From: Tamaricihabitans halophyticus
GTDB lineage: Bacteria; Actinomycetota; Actinomycetes; Mycobacteriales; Pseudonocardiaceae
Reading direction: 5' to 3'
Assembly (NCBI RefSeq): GCF_004340875.1
Contig: NZ_SLXQ01000003.1
Location: forward strand, 310,001 to 374,000
DNA length: 64,000 nt
Shown: positions 1-7,814 of the stretch, one piece after another
Layout: each line of letters opens with the position of its first letter
How positions within the stretch are numbered: position 1 is the stretch's first letter
The notes under the pieces: generated by a model
Database searches by the model: none
Told to the model about the DNA's origin: nothing
The model's input: only the letters and a program-made list of their open reading frames with translations
Position numbers and translations under genes: made by a program

Positions 1-106
1 AGGTTACCCGGTTGCGTTGGCCGCGATAGCTATGCTGTGACGTGTCGAATTGGCAAGTATGTCCAGGTTGTGGCGTTGCACGCACTCGCCGTGACGATTA
101 ATGGAA

Positions 107-123
107 ATGAAAATCAACTCCAT
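107..123. promoter_or_regulatory. Candidate Zur box upstream of rpmJ
   Basis: The 15-mer TGAAAATCAACTCCA (108-122) matches the actinobacterial Zur-type palindrome TGAAAATCATTTTCA at 12 of 15 positions. The outer ATG/CAT extends the dyad to 17 bp. It lies 37 bp before the start of a cysteine-free L36 gene, and such genes are classic Zur targets. The left half is well conserved and the right half degenerate. The site was called by eye, so it is likely but not certain. Confidence 0.55.
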
Positions 124-159
124 GTATCCTGAGGCGCGTATGCCGGCATGGAGGATGTT

Positions 160-282
160 ATGAAGGTGCGTAAATCGTTGCGGTCGTTGAAGAATCGACC
201 TGGTTCGCAGGTGGTTCGCCGGCACGGCAAGGTGTTGGTGATCAACAAGCGCAATCCGAGGTTCAAGGCACGCCAAGGCTAG
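160..282 (+). CDS. rpmJ: 50S ribosomal protein L36, cysteine-free (type B) paralogue
   Basis: This 40-residue basic protein ([19 protein letters not shown]..., ending NPRFKARQG) is ribosomal protein L36. The zinc-ribbon form carries a C-C-C-H ligand set, but this copy has no cysteine, so it is the C- paralogue that replaces the zinc-binding form when zinc is scarce. The start follows GGAGG (149-153) at about 6 nt. It is followed by a COG0523 GTPase, the usual partner in Zur regulons, and preceded by a candidate Zur box. A copy of the interspersed repeat (301-324) separates the two genes. It is too short for ordinary ORF cut-offs, but identification by sequence is secure. Confidence 0.95.
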   Translation: MKVRKSLRSLKNRPGSQVVRRHGKVLVINKRNPRFKARQG

Positions 283-300
283 CGGGCTGGGCACGCTCGG

Positions 301-324
301 TAACCGCGTTCTTTAAGGTTAGCG
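301..324 (+). repeat. Interspersed 3'-end repeat, copy 1
   Basis: The core GCGTTCTTTAAGGTTAGCG is flanked so that TAACC pairs with GGTTA around an AT-rich loop. A second dyad, AACCGCG/CGCGGTT, extends it to 329. It lies 19 nt after the rpmJ stop and 26 nt before the COG0523 start, in the sense orientation of both. Further copies are at 22817, 31426 (reverse), 32504, 48591 and a divergent one at 54048. Confidence 0.85.
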
Positions 325-349
325 CGGTTCCTGGAGGAGGGATGGCTGG

Positions 350-1393
350 TTGGGTACGCGCGGCATTCCGGTGACGATCATCGCGGGTTTTCTCGGCTCC
401 GGAAAGACCACGCTGCTCAACCATCTCCTCGGTAACCGCGCTGGCCTGCGGATCGGGGTGATCGTCAACGATTTCGGCAGCGTCAATATCGACGGTATGG
501 CGGTTGCCGGTCAGGTCGATTCGATGCGCATGCTGGACAACGGCTGCCTGTGCTGCGCGGTGGATGCGAGCGGGTTGGACGCCATGCTGGATCGGCTCGC
601 CAGGCCGGGCGCTCCGATCGACGCGATCGTGATCGAAGCGAGTGGCCTCGCCGAACCGCGCGCCATGATCAGGATGCTGCTGGCGAGTGGTAACCCGTTG
701 ATCGAGTACGGCGGGCTGGTCGAGGTCGTGGACGCCGCTGAGTTCCCGGCAACCCGACAGCGCCATCCGGAACTGGATACGCATATCGGTCTCGCCGATC
801 TGGTGGTGTTGAACAAGACCGACCGGTTGACCGCTGGCGAGCTGGCTGACCGTCATGCAGCCGTCGCGCGGCTGGCCGGGGATGCCGCGGTGCTGCCGGT
901 AAGTCACGGCAGCGTGCCGACCGAGCTGCTCTTCGAACCCGCTGAAAGGCCGGTCGGCACGCGGGTTGGTGAACAACTCTCCCTCGCCGACCTCGTTGCG
1001 GACGCTGCGGAGTGTGCCGCTGACGAGGAGCACCCGCATCTGCATTCGATGTACCAGACCATGACGTATTTCGCGCCGGATCCCTTGCATCCACGGGAGT
1101 TTGTCCGTTTCGCGACCGAGCGGCCGAATGGTTTGTACCGGATGAAGGGTTTTGTCGATTTTGGTTCGCCGGGCGATCGGCGGAAATACAGCGTGCAGAC
1201 CGTTGGCGCTTTCCTGCGGTTCGAGCGATCTCGCTGGTCACCGGGCGAGCAGCGGGCCAGTCAGCTGGTGCTGATTGGGGCCGGGTTGGACGAGCCGGCC
1301 GTACGCGAACGGCTGGACAGCTGTCGTGTTGCCGTGCACGGCGCCGTCGATGACCAGGCCATGCTGCCGGTACATCGGTATCTACGCGGCTGA
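350..1393 (+). CDS. COG0523 / CobW-type GTPase metallochaperone
   Basis: G3E-family P-loop GTPase, 347 aa. Walker A GFLGSGKTT lies at residues 13-21, the COG0523 metal-binding motif CLCC at 66-69, and a switch-region VNDFGSVNID near 39-48. The C-terminal CobW_C-like domain contains a HPRE motif (HPREFVRF). These proteins deliver or insert metal ions at the expense of GTP. Linkage to a zinc-free ribosomal protein and a candidate Zur box points to zinc allocation under starvation rather than cobalamin synthesis. The start is TTG at 350, chosen because GGAGGAGGG (333-341) precedes it. An ATG at 342 is in another frame. It may be co-transcribed with rpmJ across the repeat at 301-324. Confidence 0.88.
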   Translation: MGTRGIPVTIIAGFLGSGKTTLLNHLLGNRAGLRIGVIVNDFGSVNIDGMAVAGQVDSMRMLDNGCLCCAVDASGLDAMLDRLARPGAPIDAIVIEASGLAEPRAMIRMLLASGNPLIEYGGLVEVVDAAEFPATRQRHPELDTHIGLADLVVLNKTDRLTAGELADRHAAVARLAGDAAVLPVSHGSVPTELLFEPAERPVGTRVGEQLSLADLVADAAECAADEEHPHLHSMYQTMTYFAPDPLHPREFVRFATERPNGLYRMKGFVDFGSPGDRRKYSVQTVGAFLRFERSRWSPGEQRASQLVLIGAGLDEPAVRERLDSCRVAVHGAVDDQAMLPVHRYLRG

Positions 1394-1544
1394 GGAATGC
1401 ACTGGATCGGGCATTGCCCAGCGGATTACTCTTTTGCTGAGACAACCTAGGGTCTATCTGTCACGTTAGTGGGGTAGGGCCGAAGGGGATGCCAGGCCGG
1501 CCGGGGGGCGGCTGAGCTGGGCTCAAGCGATACGGGTGGTGCAT

Positions 1545-2945
1545 ATGTGGCAGGTCGCGGGCTATCGCCAGGTGCGGGAACTGGGTTCCGGCGCCTCCGG
1601 GAGAGTGGTACACGCGGTACACGAAGCCAGCGGCACGGCGGTGGCGATCAAGTACATCGCACCCCAGTTACTGGCGGATTCGGCGTTTCGCGAGCGATTC
1701 CGCGCCGAGGCGCGGCTGCTCGCCGGGTTGTCCGGGGCGAACGTGGTGCGCTGTTACGACTACGTCGAGGACGGTGCGGGCGCGGCGATCGTGATGGAAC
1801 TGGTTGACGGCGTGACGCTGCGGCGAATGCTGGACCAGTACGGACCGATGCCGCCAGAGGCGGCGTTGCTGCTGTTGAAGGGTTCGCTGCTGGGGTTGCA
1901 GTCCGCGCATACGCAGGGTGTGGTGCACCGCGACTACAAACCCGCGAACGTGATGGTGCGGGGTAGCGGCGAAACCGTGCTTACTGACTTCGGAATCGCG
2001 GTGCCGGCAGGCGCGACGGTGACCGCCGAGGGCACCCCGGCGTATCTCGCGCCGGAACAGTGGCATGGCGTACCGGCCTCGCCTTCGGCCGACGTGTACG
2101 CGGCGACCGTGGTGTGCTTCGAATGCCTAACCGGTCAGCGGCCGTATCCGGAAAGCGACCTGGACACCCTGAGTCGCGCGCATGCCACGGCGCCGATCCC
2201 GGTGCAGGCCGTGCCGGAGCCGGTGCGCGGGCTGGTCGCGGCTGGGCTCGCGAAGGATCCAGCGATGCGGCCTGGCTCGGCTTCCGGGTTCCTGGCCGAA
2301 CTCGAATCCGTGGCAAAACGGACTTATGGCACTGACTGGGAGGCGACCGGGCGCAAGACGCTCGCCGGCCTTGCCGGCGCCCTTGCCGCGTTCTTCCCTG
2401 CCGCGCTCGCGCTCGGCAGTGGGTCCGAATCGGTATCCGGTGCCGCCACCGCGGCGCCAGACCCGGTGGGCGCGACGGGGACACAGGTCGCGTCGCCTGC
2501 CACACCGCCGGCAGGGCCGGAGGTGCTGGGTTCCGCGGGGACGAAGGTGGCAACGGCGGCAGCCAAGAAGGGTTTGCTGGCGAAGGTGCTTGCCTCCAAG
2601 GCAGCGTTGATCGGCGCCAGCGCGGTGGCGGTCGGTGCGATCGTGACCGGCGCGGTGCTCGTGGGGAACTCGGGTTCGGAGTCGCCGCCGGCGCAGCCGG
2701 GTTCGGGTGGGGTGGAACGTACCGAGCCGACCGGTGCCCCTGGCCCGTCCGGCGAGAACGGCCCCAGCAAGACCGATGGGAACGGCCCGGGACCGAAACC
2801 GACGGAGGAGACCGCGCGGCCGAAAACGGCCACAGCGGAGCCGAGCCCGGCGAGTGATGCGACACCGGAGGGCGACTCGGGTCAGCGATGCGAGGTCACC
2901 GAGTACCCGGATGGCTCGAGGGAGAAGAAGTGCTACAGCAACTAG
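1545..2945 (+). CDS. Membrane-anchored Ser/Thr protein kinase (Pkn family)
   Basis: Hanks-type kinase, 466 aa. Numbering from ATG 1545: glycine loop GSGASGRVV (14-22), catalytic Lys36 in VAIKY, HRDYKPAN (128-135), DFG (148-150) and APE (169-171), so all catalytic elements are intact. An Ala/Pro-rich juxtamembrane linker leads to one transmembrane helix (about 353-375). A Pro/Gly/Thr-rich extracellular tail contains two cysteines (QRCEVTEYPDG and KKCYSN) that could form a disulfide. There are no PASTA repeats, so this is not a PknB orthologue. Two in-frame GTG codons (1536, 1539) are alternative starts. The extracellular part is short, so ligand sensing is unclear. Confidence 0.88.
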   Translation: MWQVAGYRQVRELGSGASGRVVHAVHEASGTAVAIKYIAPQLLADSAFRERFRAEARLLAGLSGANVVRCYDYVEDGAGAAIVMELVDGVTLRRMLDQYGPMPPEAALLLLKGSLLGLQSAHTQGVVHRDYKPANVMVRGSGETVLTDFGIAVPAGATVTAEGTPAYLAPEQWHGVPASPSADVYAATVVCFECLTGQRPYPESDLDTLSRAHATAPIPVQAVPEPVRGLVAAGLAKDPAMRPGSASGFLAELESVAKRTYGTDWEATGRKTLAGLAGALAAFFPAALALGSGSESVSGAATAAPDPVGATGTQVASPATPPAGPEVLGSAGTKVATAAAKKGLLAKVLASKAALIGASAVAVGAIVTGAVLVGNSGSESPPAQPGSGGVERTEPTGAPGPSGENGPSKTDGNGPGPKPTEETARPKTATAEPSPASDATPEGDSGQRCEVTEYPDGSREKKCYSN

Positions 2946-2996
2946 CGCCGGGAAAATCGCCTGCGGTCCGGAGCGCGGTCATGTGACCATACGGTC

Positions 2997-3566
2997 ATGC
3001 GGCCCGAGGTCGGGGACAGCCTGCGCAGCTGCGCGGACTGCGGTGGTTTCGAGTACGGCGGCGCGCCGAACTGTGCCCACTGCGCGGCCCTCGTCGACGA
3101 GATCCTGGAAGCGCAGTGGCGGCGGTTTTACGCCGAGACCGGCTGGTCGGATGAGGCCGAGCTGGCGCAGCTGGTCGCGCTCGAGCCGGACAAGTATGAC
3201 TGGCGGGTGCTGGACGCCGCGCTGGACCGGATCGGCTGCACCGAATGCGGCGGCCGGCTCAGCAGGGGCCCGATGGACTGTGCCGCATGCAATCTCGCGC
3301 ACGGGTACCGCTACGTGGCCATCGAGGTGGACCGACCGCGCGTGCCGCCGGGCAATGAACACGCGATCCGGGTGAACGTCTCGGTCGTCCGCCGGCCACA
3401 GATGACCTCGGCGCAGGAGTTGTTGGGCCGGCGGTTGTCGTTGCCTGGCCTGCTTGTTGGTTTCCTGCCGACGCTGGCGCACGCGCAGGCGGCGAGCGCG
3501 CGGCTGAAGCAGGGCGCGTCGGCTGCGGAGTTTCTGGCCGAGCTGTACCAATGGAACCAGGGGTAA
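2997..3566 (+). CDS. Hypothetical zinc-ribbon protein
   Basis: This 189-residue protein has no family I can name. It has four Cys pairs typical of zinc knuckles: CADC (residues 12-15), CAHC, CTEC and CAAC. The middle section is helical and acidic, and the C-terminal third (RRLSLPGLLVGFLPTLAHAQAASARL) is hydrophobic and Ala-rich and may be an amphipathic or membrane-associated helix. It lies 51 nt after the kinase and 12 nt before the GNAT gene, so all three may be one transcription unit. Coding is supported by GC3 bias and by the paired Cys motifs. Confidence 0.7.
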   Translation: MRPEVGDSLRSCADCGGFEYGGAPNCAHCAALVDEILEAQWRRFYAETGWSDEAELAQLVALEPDKYDWRVLDAALDRIGCTECGGRLSRGPMDCAACNLAHGYRYVAIEVDRPRVPPGNEHAIRVNVSVVRRPQMTSAQELLGRRLSLPGLLVGFLPTLAHAQAASARLKQGASAAEFLAELYQWNQG

Positions 3567-3578
3567 GGGGTAGCCGGG

Positions 3579-4052
3579 ATGAGCGAGTGCGCCGTCCGCG
3601 CCGCGCGAGACGACGAACTGCCCGCCGTCGCGGGGCTGCGCTGGCGGTGGGTCGTCGATCAGGGCGCTACGCCGGCGATAGACCGGGGTGAGTTCGTCGC
3701 GCGGTTCGTCGACTGGGCGCGGCTCAATACCGCGACTCACCACTGTCTGGTTGCGCTGCGGGATGAGGTCGTGCTCGGGATGGCGTGGCTGGCCGTCCTC
3801 CCGAGGGTGCCGGCCCCGAATGCGCTTGACCGGATTTCCGGTGATGTGCAGTGTGTTTACGTTGTGCCCGAGGAACGCGACAGCGGGCTTGGCGGACAGC
3901 TCATCGAGGCCGTACAGAGCCTCGCGCGGCAGCTCGGCGCGGAACGGGTAACCGTGCATTCGAGTGCCCGCGCGGTTCCTGGCTATGCGCGCTGGGGATT
4001 CGAAACCTCGGACCGGTTGCGGCAGGTCAAGCTGAACTATCCGGCCGAATAG
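3579..4052 (+). CDS. GNAT-family N-acetyltransferase
   Basis: This 157-residue protein has the GNAT fold. Strand 4 is VQCVYVVPEERDSGLGGQLIEAV (the V-x-P-x-x-R-x-x-G-x-G-x-x-L acetyl-CoA loop, here R-D-S-G-L-G-G), followed by the C-terminal ERVTVHSSARAVPGYARWGFE strand typical of family members. The N-terminus begins MSECAVRAARDDELPAVAGLR. The substrate cannot be inferred. The gene ends 1 nt before a strong hairpin (4054-4081). Confidence 0.85.
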   Translation: MSECAVRAARDDELPAVAGLRWRWVVDQGATPAIDRGEFVARFVDWARLNTATHHCLVALRDEVVLGMAWLAVLPRVPAPNALDRISGDVQCVYVVPEERDSGLGGQLIEAVQSLARQLGAERVTVHSSARAVPGYARWGFETSDRLRQVKLNYPAE

Positions 4053-4053
4053 T

Positions 4054-4081
4054 GGCAAGTGGACTGTCGAGTCCACTTGCC
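4054..4081. terminator. Bidirectional hairpin terminator
   Basis: Perfect 12-bp inverted repeat GGCAAGTGGACT / AGTCCACTTGCC with loop GTCG. It sits between the GNAT gene and the convergent toxin gene. There is no U-tract on either side beyond CAGTTTC, so it is an actinobacterial I-shaped terminator. Confidence 0.8.
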
Positions 4082-4107
4082 CAGTTTCGCGGTGGTTCAA
4101 CGAAAAG

Positions 4108-4503
4108 CTAAGGCCAGGTGGCTCGGATGTCGTTGTGGCCAACCGCGTACGCGCGTGGCCCGCCACGTTCCACGGCACGATATATCTGGCGCTGCGAGCG
4201 ATGCAGGCGATTAATCATTTCTGTTACCAGAAGTCGCTGGTTATCCAGGTAAAACAACACACCACGGTGAGTTTCCAGCGGGGCACGCTCAGCGTGGCGA
4301 CCTTTAATCCGGCCATCCTTGCACAGCGGGGACCAGCCTCGTTCGAGTCCGTAGGCCAGCCAGATCTCGTCCACGACATCCTGAGCATCGTTCGGAAAGT
4401 GATCCGCGATGCGATGAATCCGCCAGCCGAGAGCCGTAAGACCCTCTGGTACACGACGGCCAAGCCCGCGATCAACGAAAAATTCAGGCTGCTCGAGTGA
4501 CAC
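4108..4503 (-). CDS. PIN-like toxin of a VapC45/DUF433-type module
   Basis: This 131-residue protein begins MSLEQPEFFVDRGLGRRVPEGL. The FFVDRxLG start with an early Asp, followed by the DEIWLAYGLERGWSPLCKD region, is characteristic of the PIN-like domain paired with DUF433 antitoxins (VapC45-like). Such proteins are predicted metal-dependent RNases. The gene overlaps the 3' end of the upstream DUF433 gene by 20 nt on the same strand, the standard antitoxin-toxin order with translational coupling. Toxicity is inferred from the family. Confidence 0.72.
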   Translation of the reverse strand: MSLEQPEFFVDRGLGRRVPEGLTALGWRIHRIADHFPNDAQDVVDEIWLAYGLERGWSPLCKDGRIKGRHAERAPLETHRGVLFYLDNQRLLVTEMINRLHRSQRQIYRAVERGGPRAYAVGHNDIRATWP

Positions 4504-5134
4504 GGCAGATTGCCTCGACCTGTTCCCTGGTCAAGTCGTAGTCGTCGGCAACGTCCTCTAGCGACTCGCCGGCAAGCCAAAGATCTACGACGGCGTCAAC
4601 CGGAACTTTCGTGGAGGCAACTACCGGCGCTCCCCAGCCGAATCGCGGATCGATAACTACTGGCGCAATATCTGGGTACTGGCGAAGTTGCAAGCTACTG
4701 GCGAATCCGTCGTTCGCGTCCCAGCTGACATATCGCAGGTAGTCGTCGATGACTTCCCGAATGGGCCGCTGACCATCGGCAGCTCGCGCGAGATCGTCAT
4801 GTGCATAATGCACAAAGATGTCAATGCCGTCAGTAGCGATCTTCTTGGTAGCAAGTGCGTACGGGGTATCGAAAGCACGCCGGACTTCGGCCGCAGCATC
4901 CCGGATCTTACGCTTTGTTAAGCCGAGATCGCGCAGCGCGCGCAAAACGTACGCTTCTACGACGGCCACAAATGGTACGGATGGCCAGCCACGCTTTTCG
5001 GCTCCGACACGATGGACGAGCGGCGTGCCATCTGCTTCTTCTCCTAGCCAGTAGTACACAGTTGACTCGGGGATTCTGAGGTGGCGTGCTAGCTCTTTCG
5101 GCGTCAGAAGCGGGTCGGTGAACTTGTCAACCAT
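4484..5134 (-). CDS. DUF433 antitoxin with N-terminal MerR/excisionase-like HTH
   Basis: 216 aa from ATG 5134, which is preceded by GGGAGGGG. The N-terminus LTPKELARHLRIPESTVYYWL is a helix-turn-helix of excisionase/MerR type. The C-terminus (VIDPRFGWGAPVVASTKVPVDAVVDLWLAGESLEDVADDYDLT) is the DUF433 domain, including the winged-HTH segment found in VapB45-like antitoxins. The two domains suggest it both autoregulates the operon and neutralises the PIN-like protein encoded downstream. The in-frame extension to 5617 runs through the divergent glycosylase gene and is not used. Confidence 0.78.
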   Translation of the reverse strand: MVDKFTDPLLTPKELARHLRIPESTVYYWLGEEADGTPLVHRVGAEKRGWPSVPFVAVVEAYVLRALRDLGLTKRKIRDAAAEVRRAFDTPYALATKKIATDGIDIFVHYAHDDLARAADGQRPIREVIDDYLRYVSWDANDGFASSLQLRQYPDIAPVVIDPRFGWGAPVVASTKVPVDAVVDLWLAGESLEDVADDYDLTREQVEAICRVTRAA

Positions 5135-5276
5135 GTCCCCTCCCAACTGTCGAAGTAATCGTCCCACATGACTGTGCTGACATAGTGTAGCTCGGCCGAC
5201 CCGCGCAAAACGGGCAGCCGCCTGGCTTGTTTTGCGGGATCGGCCGGCGAACGCGTCGCATGCGAAGATGGACCGT

Positions 5277-5849
5277 ATGGCCAAGAAGCTGCGTCTCACC
5301 GGCGACGCCGAAGCCGACAAACTGCTGAGCTCGGACCCGTTCGCGCTGCTCACCGGGTTGTTGCTGGACCAGCAGTTCCCCATGGAACACGCCTTCGCCG
5401 GGCCACGGAAGATCGCGGACCGGATGGCGGGGTTCAGCATCACCAAGATCGCCGAGTCCGACCTGGACGAGTTCGTCGAGCTGTGCGTGCAACCACCGGC
5501 GATCCACCGGTACGGCGGGTCGATGGCACGCCGGGTACACGCGCTCGCCAACCACGTGCTCGAAGAATACGACGGCAAAACCGACGCGATCTGGAAACGT
5601 GGTAAGCCGGACGGCAAGGAACTGCTGCGGAGGGTGAAGGCGCTACCCGGCTACGGCGAGCAGAAAGCGCGGATCTTCGTCGCGCTGCTCGGCAAACAGC
5701 TCGGCGTCACCCCAGACGGCTGGCGCGAGGCGGCCGGCGCCTACGGCGAGGACGGCTCCCGGCGCTCCATCGCCGATGTGACCAGCGAGGAAACCCTCGC
5801 CGAGGTGCGCGCCTTCAAGAAGGCAGCGAAAGCGGCCGCGAAAAAGTAG
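5277..5849 (+). CDS. HhH-GPD base-excision DNA repair glycosylase-like protein
   Basis: 190 aa, beginning MAKKLRLTGDAEADKLLSSDPFALLTGLLLDQQ, the signature start of the short actinobacterial HhH-GPD family. The helix-hairpin-helix with GPD-like loop is LPGYGEQKARIFVALLG near residue 125-141, where family members end in a catalytic Asp. Here the segment continues GKQLGVTPDGWREAAG. It probably removes damaged bases, but the substrate is unknown. Start codons at 5232 (TTG) and 5268 (ATG) are in frame. 5277 was chosen from family alignment. It converges with the KARI-like gene, leaving 4 nt between stops. Confidence 0.78.
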   Translation: MAKKLRLTGDAEADKLLSSDPFALLTGLLLDQQFPMEHAFAGPRKIADRMAGFSITKIAESDLDEFVELCVQPPAIHRYGGSMARRVHALANHVLEEYDGKTDAIWKRGKPDGKELLRRVKALPGYGEQKARIFVALLGKQLGVTPDGWREAAGAYGEDGSRRSIADVTSEETLAEVRAFKKAAKAAAKK

Positions 5850-5853
5850 CTCG

Positions 5854-6840
5854 TTAAGAGCCGCGGACTTCGCGTTCGGCATGGTGCAGCGGATCCCGCT
5901 GCGCGGCGGCACGCAACCGCTCAAGGCTGGCCATCGCCTCCGGCTGGGACCACTCGGCCGCGAACGCGCCACTGAGGATGTCCTGGTGCAGCACACGCTC
6001 GAAGTACTCGCGGAGCGGGTTGTCCCGCGCACCCAGTTCCGCCAGCCCGCGCAGCTGACCGTACTGCGAGGTCCGCGAGTGCAGCGGTAACTGGCCGAGC
6101 AAGCCGTGCTCTGCCGCCCGCGCGAACACTTCGGCCGGCTCCGCGGACAGGTACATCTCGTGCAGGATCGCTTCATCGGAGAAACCCACGTCCCGCTGCA
6201 CCGCGTAGGCAGCACTCAGCAAGTCCATGATCGCCGGCCAGATCGCCTGCTCGGTGAACAGATCCAGCGCCGCCTCCTCCCGGGCACTGGATTCGATCGC
6301 ACCCTGCACGGCCGCGCCGATACCAGCCGCGATCGCCAACGCGGTTGGCCACGCGCTGCCACTCGCATCCCGTTCCACCGACACGAAACAGGGATAGCCC
6401 TGCCTGGCGACGAACCGATCCCGCACCGCGGCGCCGATCATCCGTGGTGCCACCATCACCACGTCCACCCCCGCGGGCACCTCGAGCAGTCCGAACGCCC
6501 AGTTGTAGCCGCTGGCCAAGACCAGCGTGTCGCCCGCCCGCAGGCCCGGTGCGAGCTGTTCGGCGCATACCTCCGGTTGTACCTCGTCCGGGATGAGCAG
6601 GAGCACTACCTGCGCTCGGTCGGCCACCTCGGCGATCGGCAGCGGAGCGAAGCCGGCCTCCGCCGCCGGCCCGAAGTACTCGTCGGCTCGGTTGCCGACC
6701 AGCACCGGAACCCCGCTGTCACGTAGGTTCCGTGCTTGCGCGGCGCCCTGGTTGCCGTACCCGATGATGCCGACCGTGCGCTCGCCGAGCGCCGCGATAT
6801 CGGCGTCGGTCTCCCGGTATATCCGTGCTTTGGTGCCCAC
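5854..6840 (-). CDS. Ketol-acid reductoisomerase-like protein, divergent
   Basis: 328 aa, the length of class I KARI (IlvC). The Rossmann motif GYGNQG is at 27-32, and the knotted C-terminal domain keeps DLFTEQ (193-198) and LHE and S-x-x-SQYG counterparts of the Mg2+ ligands. However, the near-invariant SHGYN is ASGYN (Ser110 for His) and APKGPG is APRMIG (Arg133 for the catalytic Lys). No ilvB/ilvN is nearby. It may have a related but different NAD(P)H-dependent reaction. It is divergent from an SDR gene, so the two may share regulation. Confidence 0.8.
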   Translation of the reverse strand: MGTKARIYRETDADIAALGERTVGIIGYGNQGAAQARNLRDSGVPVLVGNRADEYFGPAAEAGFAPLPIAEVADRAQVVLLLIPDEVQPEVCAEQLAPGLRAGDTLVLASGYNWAFGLLEVPAGVDVVMVAPRMIGAAVRDRFVARQGYPCFVSVERDASGSAWPTALAIAAGIGAAVQGAIESSAREEAALDLFTEQAIWPAIMDLLSAAYAVQRDVGFSDEAILHEMYLSAEPAEVFARAAEHGLLGQLPLHSRTSQYGQLRGLAELGARDNPLREYFERVLHQDILSGAFAAEWSQPEAMASLERLRAAAQRDPLHHAEREVRGS

Positions 6841-6879
6841 CGGCGAACCTCCGTCGTTCGTGTCAGCTGGCGGATACCC

Positions 6880-6890
6880 AACTGGCAGTT
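6880..6890. promoter_or_regulatory. Possible operator in KARI-like/SDR divergent region
   Basis: Perfect odd palindrome AACTGGCAGTT in the 215-nt region between the two divergent reductase genes. It is short and there is no regulator gene beside it, so this is weak. Confidence 0.2.
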
Positions 6891-7055
6891 AACCCAGTCC
6901 AGCAGGCCACAAGGGCCGTCGGAAAGCCCGTTTTCGGGTGATCGCCGCGCCGAAGTTCTTCCGATGCCTCGCGGTTCGGTCGGGCACTGCATACGGTTGG
7001 CTCGGCAGGTGGATCCTGGGCCACCCAAATCGTGGATGAATACGGAGGCAGAGGG

Positions 7056-7772
7056 ATGAGCTGGTTCGAGGGCGCGCGGATCGCGGTCACCGGGGCCGCT
7101 GGCGGGATCGGTCAGGTGACCTGCGAGGTGCTCCGCGAGCGAGGTGCCAGGGTGTTTGCTTTGGACCGCGCGGAAACCGACGCGGGCGAGTACGTCGCTT
7201 GCGACGTGACCGACGAGGACAGCGTTGAGCAGGCGGTGGCCCGGATTCAGGAGCTCGCCGGGGGCGTGGACGGCCTGGTCGCCGCGGCCGGGGTGGTCGA
7301 GGACGATGTTGCGGCCGAGGAAATGAGCGCGGCGGAGTTCGACCGGGTGCTCGGTGTGAACCTGCGTGGTGTTTTCCTGTGTTGCACCGCGTTCGGCAGG
7401 GCCATGCTGGCCGAGGGGGCCGGTCGGATCGTGACGGTGTCCTCGATGTCCGGCAACCACGTGGTCAACGTGCCGCAGAAACAGTGCGCGTACAACGCCT
7501 CCAAGGCAGGGGTGAGCGCGTTGACTCGCTCGCTCGCGGTCGAGTGGACCTCCCGTGGTGTTCGGGTGAACACCATCGCGCCCGGCTACGTGCGTACCTC
7601 GTTGCTGGACCTGAAACAGCACCAGTTCGACGGCTGGCTGAGCAATACGCCGGCTGGGCGGTTTGCCCAGCCGGCGGAAATCGCCAAGGCGATTGCCTGG
7701 CTGCTCAGCGACGAAGCGGACTTCTGCTGTGGCAGCGAACTGCTCATCGACGGTGGTTACTCCCTCGCCTGA
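7056..7772 (+). CDS. Short-chain dehydrogenase/reductase
   Basis: 238 aa. It has the cofactor motif TGAAGGIG (residues 12-19), an acidic residue after strand 2 (ALDRAE) suggesting NAD(H) preference, NLRG, and the catalytic Ser-Tyr-Lys set (VSSMSG, YNASKAG). The C-terminus is CCGSELLIDGGYSLA. It belongs to the classical SDR / FabG-like group, with unknown substrate. The start at 7056 follows GGAGGCAGAGGG. An upstream ATG at 7032 is in frame but lies before that site. It is divergent from the KARI-like gene and ends in a hairpin shared with the convergent ABC-F gene. Confidence 0.85.
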   Translation: MSWFEGARIAVTGAAGGIGQVTCEVLRERGARVFALDRAETDAGEYVACDVTDEDSVEQAVARIQELAGGVDGLVAAAGVVEDDVAAEEMSAAEFDRVLGVNLRGVFLCCTAFGRAMLAEGAGRIVTVSSMSGNHVVNVPQKQCAYNASKAGVSALTRSLAVEWTSRGVRVNTIAPGYVRTSLLDLKQHQFDGWLSNTPAGRFAQPAEIAKAIAWLLSDEADFCCGSELLIDGGYSLA

Positions 7773-7778
7773 GCGTGC

Positions 7779-7814
7779 TGGCCGGGTGATCAGTTCAGCC
7801 CGATCACCCGGCCA
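7779..7814. terminator. Hairpin between SDR and ABC-F genes
   Basis: Perfect 13-bp stem TGGCCGGGTGATC / GATCACCCGGCCA with a 10-nt loop. One arm and most of the loop are inside the last codons of the convergent ABC-F gene, so the hairpin can serve both transcripts. Confidence 0.7.

Noticed and set aside
1-106. Possible tRNA end or gene at the left edge
   Set aside because: No cloverleaf or ORF can be supported; only upstream region of rpmJ.
4487-5617. Long reverse ORF of 377 codons extending the DUF433 gene
   Set aside because: The part beyond 5134 runs through the divergent glycosylase gene and lacks a ribosome site; the family start is at 5134.
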